Program-made: the position numbers and the translations under genes
Notes under the pieces: generated by a model
The model's input: the letters and a program-made list of their open reading frames with translations, nothing else
Told to the model about the DNA's origin: nothing
Databases searched by the model: none
Shown: piece after piece, positions 18,282 to 26,783 of the stretch
Position numbering within the stretch: the stretch's first letter is position 1
Layout: each line of letters starts with the position of its first letter
DNA from: Deltaproteobacteria bacterium
Lineage (GTDB): Bacteria > Desulfobacterota > Desulfobacteria > Desulfobacterales > B30-G6
Direction: 5' to 3'
Length of the DNA: 64,000 nucleotides
NCBI GenBank assembly: GCA_022340465.1
Contig: JAJDNW010000020.1
Span: 1 to 64,000 of the forward strand

Positions 18282-18700
18282 CTGATAAAGCCCTTGAATC
18301 AAATGAGTTTGTTGTGTTTTTTTTAGTTCGTTGTGTTTTTTGTGTTTATTGAGTTAACGGCAAACCCACCAACCCAACAAACCTGCTAACCCAATGAACC
18401 CAACAAACCTACGTTTCTGTCTAAATACGTTTGGCTCTGCCGGTATGTCAATTATAATTTTTTGCGATATTTTGTGTTTAGCACCAAATGTCTTGCACAA
18501 GATGTTGTTGATCACCCCCTGAAGGCATATGCAGGTCGCCGGTGTCGATTGCCCTGTTTTACATCAGACGGTGACAATCGGCAGACGGCGCTTTACAGCC
18601 GTATAAGGGGGACGGTACGGGGGTTGCGGTTCCTGCCGCCGTTCTGCAGGGGGTGAGACGCTTGCATTCCGCACCAGGCATGCTTATTATGTTGGTCATT
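18282..18700. other. intergenic spacer between serB and the ClpX-like gene
   Basis: About 420 bp between divergent genes. The left part is the AACCC/GGGTT repeat copy 2. The rest holds no convincing coding sequence or RNA gene. Promoters for both genes must lie here, but I cannot assign them firmly. Confidence 0.5.
18304..18411. repeat. AACCC/GGGTT dispersed spacer repeat, copy 2
   Basis: T- and G-rich phrases (GAGTTTGTTGTG, TTTATTGAGTT) on the left are mirrored by ACCAACCCAACAAACC and AATGAACCCAACAAACC on the right, giving an imperfect dyad upstream of serB. It matches the spacers at 1838-1918 and 50466-50543 in style. Confidence 0.55.
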
Positions 18701-20467
18701 ATGAAAGAATACAGCGAAAAAATACCGACCCCCAAGGAACTCGAAAAAGAACTGGGCGACTTTCTTTCCAAGAAGTTCGGCGGCAATGTCAAGGTGGCTA
18801 CCCCCATCCTGATGCAGCACGAAAACGCCGACGACAGCGAGCAAGCCAAGCCGCCCGAAAAGCGCAAGATCAATTTCGAGCTCAAGCCCGAGGACCTGGT
18901 GGCCTACCTGGACCAGTATATCGTCAAGCAGGACGATGCCAAGGCCATTCTCTCTACCAAAATATGCACTCATTTCAACAGGATAAAACGATATCAGCAG
19001 TTCCCGGATCAAACGAGTGAGATGGTGGGCAGCATTAAAAACAACGTGCTCATGATCGGACCCACCGGTGTTGGCAAGACCTACATGATCAAGCTGATCG
19101 CCAAGAAGATCGGCGTGCCATTCGTCAAGGGTGATGCTACCAAATTCAGTGAAACCGGCTATGTCGGCGGTGATGTCGAGGACCTGGTCAGGGATCTGGT
19201 GCGGGAGGCGGACAATGACATCGAAAGGGCCCAGTACGGCATTGTCTACATCGACGAAATCGACAAAATCGCTTCCAGCCACAACCTGATCGGGGCCGAT
19301 GTGTCCCGTACCGGGGTACAGCGGGCCCTGCTGAAACCCATGGAAGAGACCGAAGTGGACCTCAAGGTGCCCCACGATCCCATATCCATGCTTCAGGAAG
19401 TCGAACGCTTCAGGAAAACGGGAAAAAGGGACAAAAGTACCGTCAACACCAAAAACATCCTTTTCATCATGAGCGGGGCCTTCACCGGCCTGGTGGAAAT
19501 TATCAACAAACGTGTTGCCGCCAAGGGAATCGGTTTCGGGGCCAATCTGCCGAAATCGATCGAAAATACCGATGTTCTTTCCCAAGTCAGGTCCGAAGAC
19601 CTGATATCCTTTGGCTTCGAGTCGGAATTCGTGGGCAGGCTTCCCGTCAGGGCGGTATTCGAACGCCTGACCGAAGACGACCTCTACCTCATACTGAAAA
19701 ATCCAAACAATCCGATCATTTTAGGGAAGAAGCTGGACTTCGCCGCCTATGGCATCGATGCCGTATTCGAAGACCAGGCGCTTCATCTGCTGTCCAAAAA
19801 CGCCTTCCAGGAAAACACAGGCGCCAGAGGCCTGGTGAGCGCCGTCGAGAATGCCCTGCTGCCGTTTGAAAAAAAACTGCCATCCACAGAGGTGGGCAGG
19901 TTTGCCATCACCCGGGGGGTCATCGATGCACCCAAACAGAGCATGGAGCGCATTCTGGACAAAGGCAGGCGATCGGATAACGACGGCATTTTCGAAAAAC
20001 TGGCCGAGGAGGAGCGGCAATCCATAGTGGCCTATCTCGAAGACAATCAGAACAACATCATCAACAAGCACAAAATGGACCTGACGGCCTCCCGCAAAAA
20101 CCTGGTCGCGGAATGCTATGCCGCCAATCCATCGGATATCGACAGCATTATTAAAAAAATCAAATCGTATCACAGTCAGATCAAGACCATCGAACTCTAC
20201 TTCCTGAAAAATCACGACATCAACATCGTGCTCGAAGAGGACGCCATCGACTTTATCATCGAAAAGGTGATCCACGGACAGATCGAACTGAAGGATGTCT
20301 ACAAAAACCTGTCCAATGATTTTGAGTACGGCCTGAAACTGGTCAGGGACAAAACCGGCCGCAACCGCTTTTTCATTACCCGTGATGCATTGCATTCCCC
20401 TGAGACCTATGTCGGCGAGTTGATCAACCTGCACGCCAAATCACTCCCAACAGGGGAAGAAAAATAA
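18701..20467 (+). CDS. ClpX-like AAA+ unfoldase lacking the zinc-binding domain
   Basis: A 588-residue AAA+ ATPase closest to ClpX. Visible elements are Walker A GPTGVGKT (120-127), the pore-loop GYVG motif (153-156), Walker B IVYIDEID (181-188), the IGFG tripeptide region (277-280) that ClpX uses to dock ClpP, and sensor-2 GAR (374-376). It lacks the N-terminal four-cysteine zinc domain and instead has a short charged N-terminus. It also has about 180 extra C-terminal residues, largely helical and ending in a region unlike ClpX. No clpP is adjacent. It may be a ClpP partner with different substrate choice (inference). The start is uncertain; ATG 18701 begins the conserved part. Confidence 0.85.
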   Translation: MKEYSEKIPTPKELEKELGDFLSKKFGGNVKVATPILMQHENADDSEQAKPPEKRKINFELKPEDLVAYLDQYIVKQDDAKAILSTKICTHFNRIKRYQQFPDQTSEMVGSIKNNVLMIGPTGVGKTYMIKLIAKKIGVPFVKGDATKFSETGYVGGDVEDLVRDLVREADNDIERAQYGIVYIDEIDKIASSHNLIGADVSRTGVQRALLKPMEETEVDLKVPHDPISMLQEVERFRKTGKRDKSTVNTKNILFIMSGAFTGLVEIINKRVAAKGIGFGANLPKSIENTDVLSQVRSEDLISFGFESEFVGRLPVRAVFERLTEDDLYLILKNPNNPIILGKKLDFAAYGIDAVFEDQALHLLSKNAFQENTGARGLVSAVENALLPFEKKLPSTEVGRFAITRGVIDAPKQSMERILDKGRRSDNDGIFEKLAEEERQSIVAYLEDNQNNIINKHKMDLTASRKNLVAECYAANPSDIDSIIKKIKSYHSQIKTIELYFLKNHDINIVLEEDAIDFIIEKVIHGQIELKDVYKNLSNDFEYGLKLVRDKTGRNRFFITRDALHSPETYVGELINLHAKSLPTGEEK

Positions 20468-20497
20468 TCAATCACGAAAACACGAACGGATTATACA

Positions 20498-21685
20498 ATG
20501 ATCGGAATATCGAAACTCTATTGTGGAACCGTAGAGCCGTCGGATGCATTGCGTTACGGGCGTCTGTCCTCTTCACTTCCCTCCCACCTGCTGCAGTTTT
20601 CCGCCGACAAGCGACCCGTTGTCGTCTGGAATGTCACCCGCCGGTGCAACCTGAAGTGCGTACACTGCTATGCGCATGCCGAGGACCGGCATTTCGCGAA
20701 CGAACTCTCTTTCGATGAGGGCAAAACCCTTATCGACGACCTGGCAGGATTCGGTGTGCCCGTGCTGCTTTTTTCGGGCGGGGAACCCCTGGTCCGCAAG
20801 GACCTGCCCGACCTGGCCGCCTACGCCGTGGACAAAGGCATGCGGGCGGTGATTTCCACCAACGGGACGCTCATAACGGCCGAACTGGCCCGGACGCTGA
20901 AAGATATCGGCCTATCTTACGTGGGCATCAGCCTGGACGGAATGGAAAAGATCAACGACCGTTTCCGGGGGGTGCCGGGGGCCTTCGGCAAGGCCATGCA
21001 GGGCATTCGAAACTGCCAGGCGGCCGGCATCAAGGTCGGGTTGCGCTTCACCATCAACAAGGCCAATGTAGGGGAGATCCCCGCCATCTTCGACCTCCTG
21101 GAGGAAATGGACATACCCAGGGTGTGTTTCTACCACCTGGTTTACGCCGGCCGGGGCTCCACCATGGTGGATGAGGATCTTTCCCACGCAGAAACCCGGG
21201 CGGCCGTGGACCTGATCATAGACCGTACCAAGGACCTCCACGACAGGGGCAAACCCAAAGAGGTACTGACGGTGGACAACCATGCAGACGGGCCCTACCT
21301 CTACCTGAGGCTGCTGAAGGAAGACCCGCAGCGCGCCGGAGAGGTATTTGACCTTCTGAAAATGAACGAAGGCAACAATACCGGCCGCGGCATCGGCTGT
21401 GTTAGCTGGGACGGCAGCGTTCACCCCGACCAGTTCTGGCGTCACCACAGTTTCGGCAACGTGAAAGACAGACCCTTTTCCGAAATCTGGACGGATCTGT
21501 CCGACCCCCTGATGGCAAAACTGAAGGAGAAAAAGAATCATGTGACCGGCCGTTGCGCCGCCTGCGGATGGCTCGACATCTGTGCCGGCAACTTCAGGGT
21601 TCGCGCGGAAGCGGTTTACGACGACATCTGGGCACCGGACCCGGCGTGCTATTTGACAGACGCCGAAATCCAGAAAACGGAGTGA
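20498..21685 (+). CDS. ahbC: 12,18-didecarboxysiroheme deacetylase (radical SAM)
   Basis: Radical SAM enzyme of the siroheme-dependent heme pathway. It removes acetate side chains from 12,18-didecarboxysiroheme to give Fe-coproporphyrin III. The radical SAM cluster motif CNLKCVHC lies near the N-terminus, followed by FSGGEPL. A SPASM-type cysteine cluster (CAACGWLDIC) is C-terminal. The N-terminus MIGISKLYCGTVEPSD is characteristic of AhbC as I know it. It is followed by hemB and ahbD on the same strand, which strengthens the call. The 395-residue length is normal. Confidence 0.92.
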   Translation: MIGISKLYCGTVEPSDALRYGRLSSSLPSHLLQFSADKRPVVVWNVTRRCNLKCVHCYAHAEDRHFANELSFDEGKTLIDDLAGFGVPVLLFSGGEPLVRKDLPDLAAYAVDKGMRAVISTNGTLITAELARTLKDIGLSYVGISLDGMEKINDRFRGVPGAFGKAMQGIRNCQAAGIKVGLRFTINKANVGEIPAIFDLLEEMDIPRVCFYHLVYAGRGSTMVDEDLSHAETRAAVDLIIDRTKDLHDRGKPKEVLTVDNHADGPYLYLRLLKEDPQRAGEVFDLLKMNEGNNTGRGIGCVSWDGSVHPDQFWRHHSFGNVKDRPFSEIWTDLSDPLMAKLKEKKNHVTGRCAACGWLDICAGNFRVRAEAVYDDIWAPDPACYLTDAEIQKTE

Positions 21686-21739
21686 CAATGGCATCGGCCT
21701 TAACCCTTAAACCTTGAACCTGATACCGAGGAAAACAAC

Positions 21740-22714
21740 ATGCTGTTTCCAGACTACAGAGGCCGCCGCATGCGGCAAAGCAAGGCGTTCAGGCGCATGG
21801 TGCGCGAAACCGAGCTGTCGACGTCGAATCTGATCTATCCCCTTTTCGCCGTCAATGGAAAAAACGTCGAAACCCCCATTCCGTCCATGCCCGGACAGAG
21901 CCAGATGTCCATCGACAAACTGGTGAAAACGGCCGGAGCGGCCTACGATCTGGGCATTCCGGCCATTATGCTTTTCGGCCTCCCCGATAAAAAGGATGCG
22001 CTGGGCACAAGGGCATATGCCAAGGACGGCATCGTTCAACGGGCGGTGAAAGCCGTCAAGGACAAGCTCCCCGACCTGGCTGTCATCACGGATGTCTGCC
22101 TGTGCCAGTACACGGACCACGGACACTGCGGCATCATTGACGGCAATGTCATAGACAACGATGCCAGCCTCGACCTGCTGGCCAGAACCGCCCTCTCCCA
22201 TGCGCAGGCGGGGGCCGACATGGTGGCCCCGTCGGACATGATGGACGGACGGGTTGCCGAAATACGCAACACCCTGGATGAAAAAGATTTCAGCCACGTC
22301 CCCATCATGGCCTATGCAGCCAAGTATTGCTCGTCCTATTACGGCCCTTTTCGTGAAGCCGCGGATTCGGCCCCCCAGTTCGGCGACCGGCGCACGTACC
22401 AGATGGACCCGGCCAACGTGCTGGAGGCCATTCGTGAAGTGACCATGGACGTCGAAGAGGGTGCCGACATCATCATGGTGAAACCCGCCCTGGCCTATCT
22501 CGATGTCATTTGCCGGGTGCGTGACGAAATCGACCTGCCCGTGGCCGCCTACAACGTGAGCGGCGAGTATGCCATGATCAAGGCCGCCGAAAAACTGGGT
22601 TGGCTGGACGGTCCGAAGGTAATGATGGAAACCCTTACGGCCATCAAGCGTGCGGGAGCCGACCTGATTCTCACCTATTTTGCCATGGATGCGGCCAAGG
22701 TGCTGCACGATTGA
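21740..22714 (+). CDS. hemB: porphobilinogen synthase (delta-aminolevulinate dehydratase)
   Basis: Condenses two 5-aminolevulinate molecules to porphobilinogen, an early step for siroheme and heme. The zinc-site cysteines are present (CLCQYTDHGHC), as are the two active-site lysines (MAYAAKYCSSYYGP and MVKPALAYLD). The 324-residue length is typical. AGGA precedes the ATG. It lies between ahbC and ahbD in a probable operon. Confidence 0.96.
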   Translation: MLFPDYRGRRMRQSKAFRRMVRETELSTSNLIYPLFAVNGKNVETPIPSMPGQSQMSIDKLVKTAGAAYDLGIPAIMLFGLPDKKDALGTRAYAKDGIVQRAVKAVKDKLPDLAVITDVCLCQYTDHGHCGIIDGNVIDNDASLDLLARTALSHAQAGADMVAPSDMMDGRVAEIRNTLDEKDFSHVPIMAYAAKYCSSYYGPFREAADSAPQFGDRRTYQMDPANVLEAIREVTMDVEEGADIIMVKPALAYLDVICRVRDEIDLPVAAYNVSGEYAMIKAAEKLGWLDGPKVMMETLTAIKRAGADLILTYFAMDAAKVLHD

Positions 22715-22737
22715 AGCAAACGCAGACCAATAAATAT

Positions 22738-22767
22738 CGAACCACAAAGGCACAAAGGGCACAAAGC
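22738..22767. repeat. ACCACAAAGGCACA dispersed repeat, half copy
   Basis: CGAACCACAAAGGCACAAAG with a following GGCACAAAG, in the short gap between hemB and ahbD. It matches one arm of the palindromic copy at 10515-10572. Confidence 0.45.
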
Positions 22768-22802
22768 GATACCCCATTGGAAACAAGGAACTGAAAAAAC
22801 CA

Positions 22803-23885
22803 ATGTCCGACAAAAAACACCCCCATGAGGACCGGAAAAGCAGCCCACCGCTCCGGTTGGTGGCATGGGAAATAACCCGAAACTGCAACCTCTCCTGCGT
22901 GCACTGCCGTGCGGCTGCCACCATGGGGCCCTATGAAGGCGAACTGGACACGCAGGCCGGCCTCAGGCTTCTCGACCAGATCAAAGGCGTAGGGGACCCC
23001 ATCATCATCCTCACCGGGGGGGAACCGCTGCTGCGCCCCGACATATTCGAAATTGCCCGTTACGGGACCGATCTGGGGCTCCGGATGGTAATGGCGCCCA
23101 ACGGAACCCTGATCACCAGGGAAATGGCCGGGAAAATGGCCGGGGCGGGCATAAAGCGCATCAGCATCAGCCTCGACGGTGCCACGCGCGACGTCCACGA
23201 CCGGTTCAGGGGGGTGGAGGGAGCCTTTGACGGCGCCCTGCATGGGATCGAGTTGGCCAAAGAGGCCGGCATCGAGTTTCAAATCAACACCACCATCACC
23301 AAGTCCAATCTCGACCAGATACAGGCCATCCAGGACCTCGCCGTAAAACTGGGTGCCGTGGCGCACCACATCTTTCTGCTGGTGCCCACCGGCAGGGGAA
23401 AATACATTGTCGACAAGGAAATCAATGCCCTGGAGTACGAGGAAACCCTCAATTGGTTTTACGATCAAAGAGGGCAGACGCCGCTGCAGCTCAAGGCCAC
23501 CTGCGCACCGCACTATTACCGGATTCTCAGGCAGAATGCCAAGAGAGACGGTGAAAAGGTAACCTTCCAAACCCATGGCCTGGACGCGGTCACCCGTGGC
23601 TGCCTGGGTGGCGTGGGTTTCTGTTTCATTTCCCATACCGGCATTGTGCAGCCCTGCGGCTTTCTCGATCTCAACTGCGGCGACATCACCCAAAAGCCTT
23701 TCCAGGAAATCTGGAATGATTCGGAAATCTTCAGAAATCTGCGTGATTTTGACGCATTGAAGGGGAAATGCGGGGCATGCGAATACCGCAAGGTGTGCGG
23801 CGGATGCCGGGCCAGGGCCTACGAAGCCACCGGCGACTACATGGCGGAAGAGCCGCTGTGCAGCTACCAGCCGGCTCAGACCTAA
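22803..23885 (+). CDS. ahbD: heme b synthase (radical SAM Fe-coproporphyrin III decarboxylase)
   Basis: Last enzyme of the siroheme-dependent route, oxidatively decarboxylating two propionates of Fe-coproporphyrin III to the vinyl groups of heme b. The radical SAM motif CNLSCVHC and LTGGEPLLRPD are present. The C-terminal cluster region CGACEYRKVCGGCRARAY is of the SPASM type. Length is 360 residues. AAGGAA lies upstream of the ATG. It shares the operon with ahbC and hemB. The precursor-forming decarboxylase genes ahbA/ahbB are not in this window. Confidence 0.92.
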   Translation: MSDKKHPHEDRKSSPPLRLVAWEITRNCNLSCVHCRAAATMGPYEGELDTQAGLRLLDQIKGVGDPIIILTGGEPLLRPDIFEIARYGTDLGLRMVMAPNGTLITREMAGKMAGAGIKRISISLDGATRDVHDRFRGVEGAFDGALHGIELAKEAGIEFQINTTITKSNLDQIQAIQDLAVKLGAVAHHIFLLVPTGRGKYIVDKEINALEYEETLNWFYDQRGQTPLQLKATCAPHYYRILRQNAKRDGEKVTFQTHGLDAVTRGCLGGVGFCFISHTGIVQPCGFLDLNCGDITQKPFQEIWNDSEIFRNLRDFDALKGKCGACEYRKVCGGCRARAYEATGDYMAEEPLCSYQPAQT

Positions 23886-24198
23886 ACGGCGCCAGGCACG
23901 AGGCGCAAGGAACCTTCAGAGCGCCTGGCACCCAGCGCTCTAAGCCCTGCGCCGTATACCCTATGCCGTGAAACGTGGAGCGAACCGCACGTCTATCGTC
24001 TTACCTCTACCGTTTCACGCTTTTTTGGAAGTGTCCCCTATACCGTGAACCGCATACCGTGTACCGCATCCCCTTTACAATCCCTTGACATGCAAACGAT
24101 TCTTATCTATTCTCTCACCGAACTGCCTGATGCCCTCATGGTGTCGGGACAACCTTTTCCACACCGTTACTCTTAATCTTGAACAGCGTATTCGTGCA
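23886..24198. other. spacer after the heme genes
   Basis: About 310 bp with no gene. It contains phrase-like low-complexity repeats of ACCGTATACCGTGAACC type and one terminator-like hairpin (listed separately). Confidence 0.45.
23967..24026 (+). terminator. probable terminator of the ahbC-hemB-ahbD operon
   Basis: CGTGAAACG (23967-23975) pairs with CGTTTCACG (24011-24019), followed directly by a C and six T residues. The 35-base loop is long for an intrinsic terminator, so confidence is moderate. Confidence 0.5.
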
Positions 24199-25218
24199 AT
24201 GAAGCAACCAGGACCCCGCATATGCCCGGCAATCCTTTTCCTCGTGATACTCTTTGCCTGCATGGCCACTGCTGCTTTCGCCGCGGAGCTTCAGGAAATC
24301 AGAACCGGGAAAAAAAGTGGTTTTACACGCATCGTTTTTGAGTTCAACGGGCCTGTCCGCTACCTGGTAAAAGAGAGCCAGGGGGCGGGAAAGCTGCTGT
24401 TGACCTTCACGGAATCGACATCCGGGCCAGGGGCTGGCAAAAAGATTGCGTTGGCCCCGCCTATCAAGTCCATCACGGTTCAAGCGAAGGGGAAAAATCT
24501 GAAAACCGGCATAGACCTTGCCACTCCCCAGTACCGCATGCAGGCGTTCACCTTGACCGAACCGGACAGGGTGGTCTTCGACCTTTACCCTCTAGCACCT
24601 GCCGCATCCGAGGTGCGGCTGAACCGGATGGTTGTGAAAGCGTCGATGCGAGGCGATGGCGGCGCGGAAAAAACGGAAATTGAATCACCGGCTGAAACGG
24701 CGGAAAAAAGTCCCAACACAGCGGCTCCCGAACAGGCCGCCTCCCCGCCCCCCGCGGCGGAGGCCCCCGGGGGCAAGCCCGGCATCCAAAAGCCGCGGCG
24801 AACGGCCGAAGTGCCAAGCCGGCAACCTGCACCGCAAATGGCTGCCGGCCCTGAAATTGCTCCGGCAGCGGTCGCACCCGCCCAACCCGCCGGCAAACAA
24901 GCGCCAAAGGCCCCGGAAACGGCACCGGCTGCACCGAAGCCGTCGCCGGCATCCGGCACCATGAAGCAAGAGGTGCAGACAACCCCGTCGGGAAACTTCC
25001 AGACCTATCTGATCGCCGCCCTGGCCGTCATATCGATTGTCATCTTTGCCCTGATCGGAATGCTGCTTTTACAGAGGAAAAACACTGCCGGCCGGACCCG
25101 GCGCATCGACTCCGGAGAGGAATTGAAGACAACCGCCGACATCATGGCTTCCATCGATGCGAAAATCAGGGAAAAATTCAAACAATACGAGGAATCGAAT
25201 CCCAAGGGAGCGGACTGA
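24199..25218 (+). CDS. AMIN-domain single-pass membrane protein
   Basis: A 339-residue envelope protein. A signal peptide or anchor (residues 10-28) is followed by an AMIN-type domain (about 30-130: GFTRIVFEFNGPVRYLV, DRVVFDLYP). AMIN domains bind peptidoglycan or septal and polar structures, as in AmiC and PilQ. A Pro/Ala-rich linker of about 110 residues leads to a transmembrane helix (YLIAALAVISIVIFALIGML) and a short cytoplasmic helical tail. An upstream in-frame ATG at 24085 would put a non-hydrophobic leader before the signal, so I prefer 24199. It is the first gene of a four-gene operon ending in a MinD-like ATPase. Confidence 0.8.
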   Translation: MKQPGPRICPAILFLVILFACMATAAFAAELQEIRTGKKSGFTRIVFEFNGPVRYLVKESQGAGKLLLTFTESTSGPGAGKKIALAPPIKSITVQAKGKNLKTGIDLATPQYRMQAFTLTEPDRVVFDLYPLAPAASEVRLNRMVVKASMRGDGGAEKTEIESPAETAEKSPNTAAPEQAASPPPAAEAPGGKPGIQKPRRTAEVPSRQPAPQMAAGPEIAPAAVAPAQPAGKQAPKAPETAPAAPKPSPASGTMKQEVQTTPSGNFQTYLIAALAVISIVIFALIGMLLLQRKNTAGRTRRIDSGEELKTTADIMASIDAKIREKFKQYEESNPKGAD

Positions 25219-25535
25219 TGGCGGGAAAAGATCAAGAGGGGTTCGACCTTGGACTCTCGGACGAGGAAAAAGCGGACCTGGAAAGCATGATCAGCGACTT
25301 CAGCGCCGATCGAACGCACGCCCCGAACCGCCCGGCCGGGGGCGATCCTCTGGAGCAGGTGGCGGCACTGCAGGATAAAATTTATCAACTGAGTGATATC
25401 GTAATAAAGATCAATAAACGCATCGATGCGTTTTATGATATTATCCGCTTGATCCATCAAAAAAGCGAGATCATGAACCGGCGCATCGATGCCCTGATCG
25501 GTCACGGCGGAGACGAACGTGCCGACCGGAAATGA
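25218..25535 (+). CDS. small helical (coiled-coil) protein
   Basis: A 105-residue protein without signal peptide, cysteines or a known motif. The N-terminal 45 residues are acidic. The C-terminal 60 form heptad-like helices (LEQVAALQDKIYQLSDIVIKINKRID). Its ATG overlaps the preceding TGA (TGATG), so it is translationally coupled to the AMIN gene. A structural or adaptor role with its neighbours is inferred from position only. Confidence 0.75.
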   Translation: MAGKDQEGFDLGLSDEEKADLESMISDFSADRTHAPNRPAGGDPLEQVAALQDKIYQLSDIVIKINKRIDAFYDIIRLIHQKSEIMNRRIDALIGHGGDERADRK

Positions 25536-25585
25536 TATTCCAAATTCGAAGATGGTGTGGTTGAGCAGCCAAGAGCGCCGCAGCC

Positions 25586-26779
25586 ATGGTGAACCCCGGG
25601 GGACAAAGATTGAATTCTCAAAATGAATCGTACGAAAGAATTCTTGCCCGCATCAAAGAAGGAACGATTATCATCAACGAAAGGGAAAAGTTCGAGCACC
25701 TCCTGAAACTGTTTCCCGAAAAAGCGTCCCTTCACAGGGCCTTTGCCGATTTTCTCGCAAAAGAGGGGGCGCGGGACGAAGCCGTTCGGGTATATGAACG
25801 ATCCGCCAAGATGTACCTCGATTCGGGCAGGAGCCTGCAGGCCATCGTGGCCACGATACTGGCATGGAGCATCAACAAACCCACCCACGATCAGGGCCGG
25901 GTTTTCCACGCCGCCGTGCAGGCATCCAAATCTGCCGAAACGCCCCTGCAGGACTTTTTTTCCGCTTTCACCTATCCGGAGCTGGTGGCCGTCATGCTGA
26001 GACTGGTGAGGGTCCATTTCCCGGCCAATCATGCCGTCAAGAGCTTCGGAGATGAAGCGAACGAACTGTTTTTCATCGTGTCCGGCACCCTGAAAGAAAC
26101 CACCTACCGCACCGACGGCGATGATGAATCCGGCGACCAGGCACTGGTGCGGCACCTGTCCGATAACGACATCTTCGGAGACATATATCCCCTCGATGCG
26201 GAACACCGTTCGAGATCGGACGTTGAAACACTTACCCATGTCGAACTGGTCAAAATTTCCAAACAGGTACTTCAGCAATTGTGCCGGAAACACCCAAGGG
26301 TGGAGCTCCTGCTGACCGACCTTTACAGGAACCCCAGCGAAACCCTCGACGGAAGAATGTGGACAAGCGTTCGGCGGGCGGTGAGGTACGAAATCCCCAC
26401 GAAGGTCAAACTCAGCATCCTTCCACAAATGGAGAACGCCCCCCCTATCGACACGGAGGGACTCACCAGGGATATCTCTCTGGGCGGTGCGTGTGTGGAT
26501 ATCGGTGACCAGCATCTCGCGACCCCCTTGAAGGCGTTTGAAAATGCCGCCGTGAACGTTGAAATCAGGCTGACCGGAGAGAATGTGACCCTGAAAATCG
26601 CCGGGAACATCGCCTGGAGCGTAAAATTTATCGAGAACGCTAACACCCGTTTACTAGTGGGCATCCGCTTCGAAGCTTTAAACGATTCAGAACGGAGGGC
26701 CCTGGAAAAATACTGCCTGCAGGGAAATGCCGAACAGAATCTGCTCTGGAATCTGTGGGATGACTTGGTGAAAGGATAG
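25586..26779 (+). CDS. cyclic-nucleotide-binding-like and PilZ domain protein
   Basis: A 397-residue cytoplasmic protein. Residues 1-125 are helical, perhaps TPR-like. Residues 135-235 form a cNMP-binding-type beta-roll (ANELFFIVSGTL, LSDNDIFGDIYPL); the usual Gly-Glu of the phosphate cassette is Gly-Asp, so ligand binding is uncertain. Residues 260-375 form a PilZ domain with both c-di-GMP motifs intact: RRAVR at 263-267 and DISLGG at 296-301. There is no DNA-binding helix-turn-helix, so it is not a CRP-type regulator. It probably relays c-di-GMP to the MinD-like ATPase encoded next. The exact start is uncertain. Confidence 0.83.
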   Translation: MVNPGGQRLNSQNESYERILARIKEGTIIINEREKFEHLLKLFPEKASLHRAFADFLAKEGARDEAVRVYERSAKMYLDSGRSLQAIVATILAWSINKPTHDQGRVFHAAVQASKSAETPLQDFFSAFTYPELVAVMLRLVRVHFPANHAVKSFGDEANELFFIVSGTLKETTYRTDGDDESGDQALVRHLSDNDIFGDIYPLDAEHRSRSDVETLTHVELVKISKQVLQQLCRKHPRVELLLTDLYRNPSETLDGRMWTSVRRAVRYEIPTKVKLSILPQMENAPPIDTEGLTRDISLGGACVDIGDQHLATPLKAFENAAVNVEIRLTGENVTLKIAGNIAWSVKFIENANTRLLVGIRFEALNDSERRALEKYCLQGNAEQNLLWNLWDDLVKG

Positions 26780-26783
26780 CCTT

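Noticed and set aside
21707-22924. 405-residue open frame opposite hemB
   Set aside because: Antisense shadow; hemB has all active-site residues.
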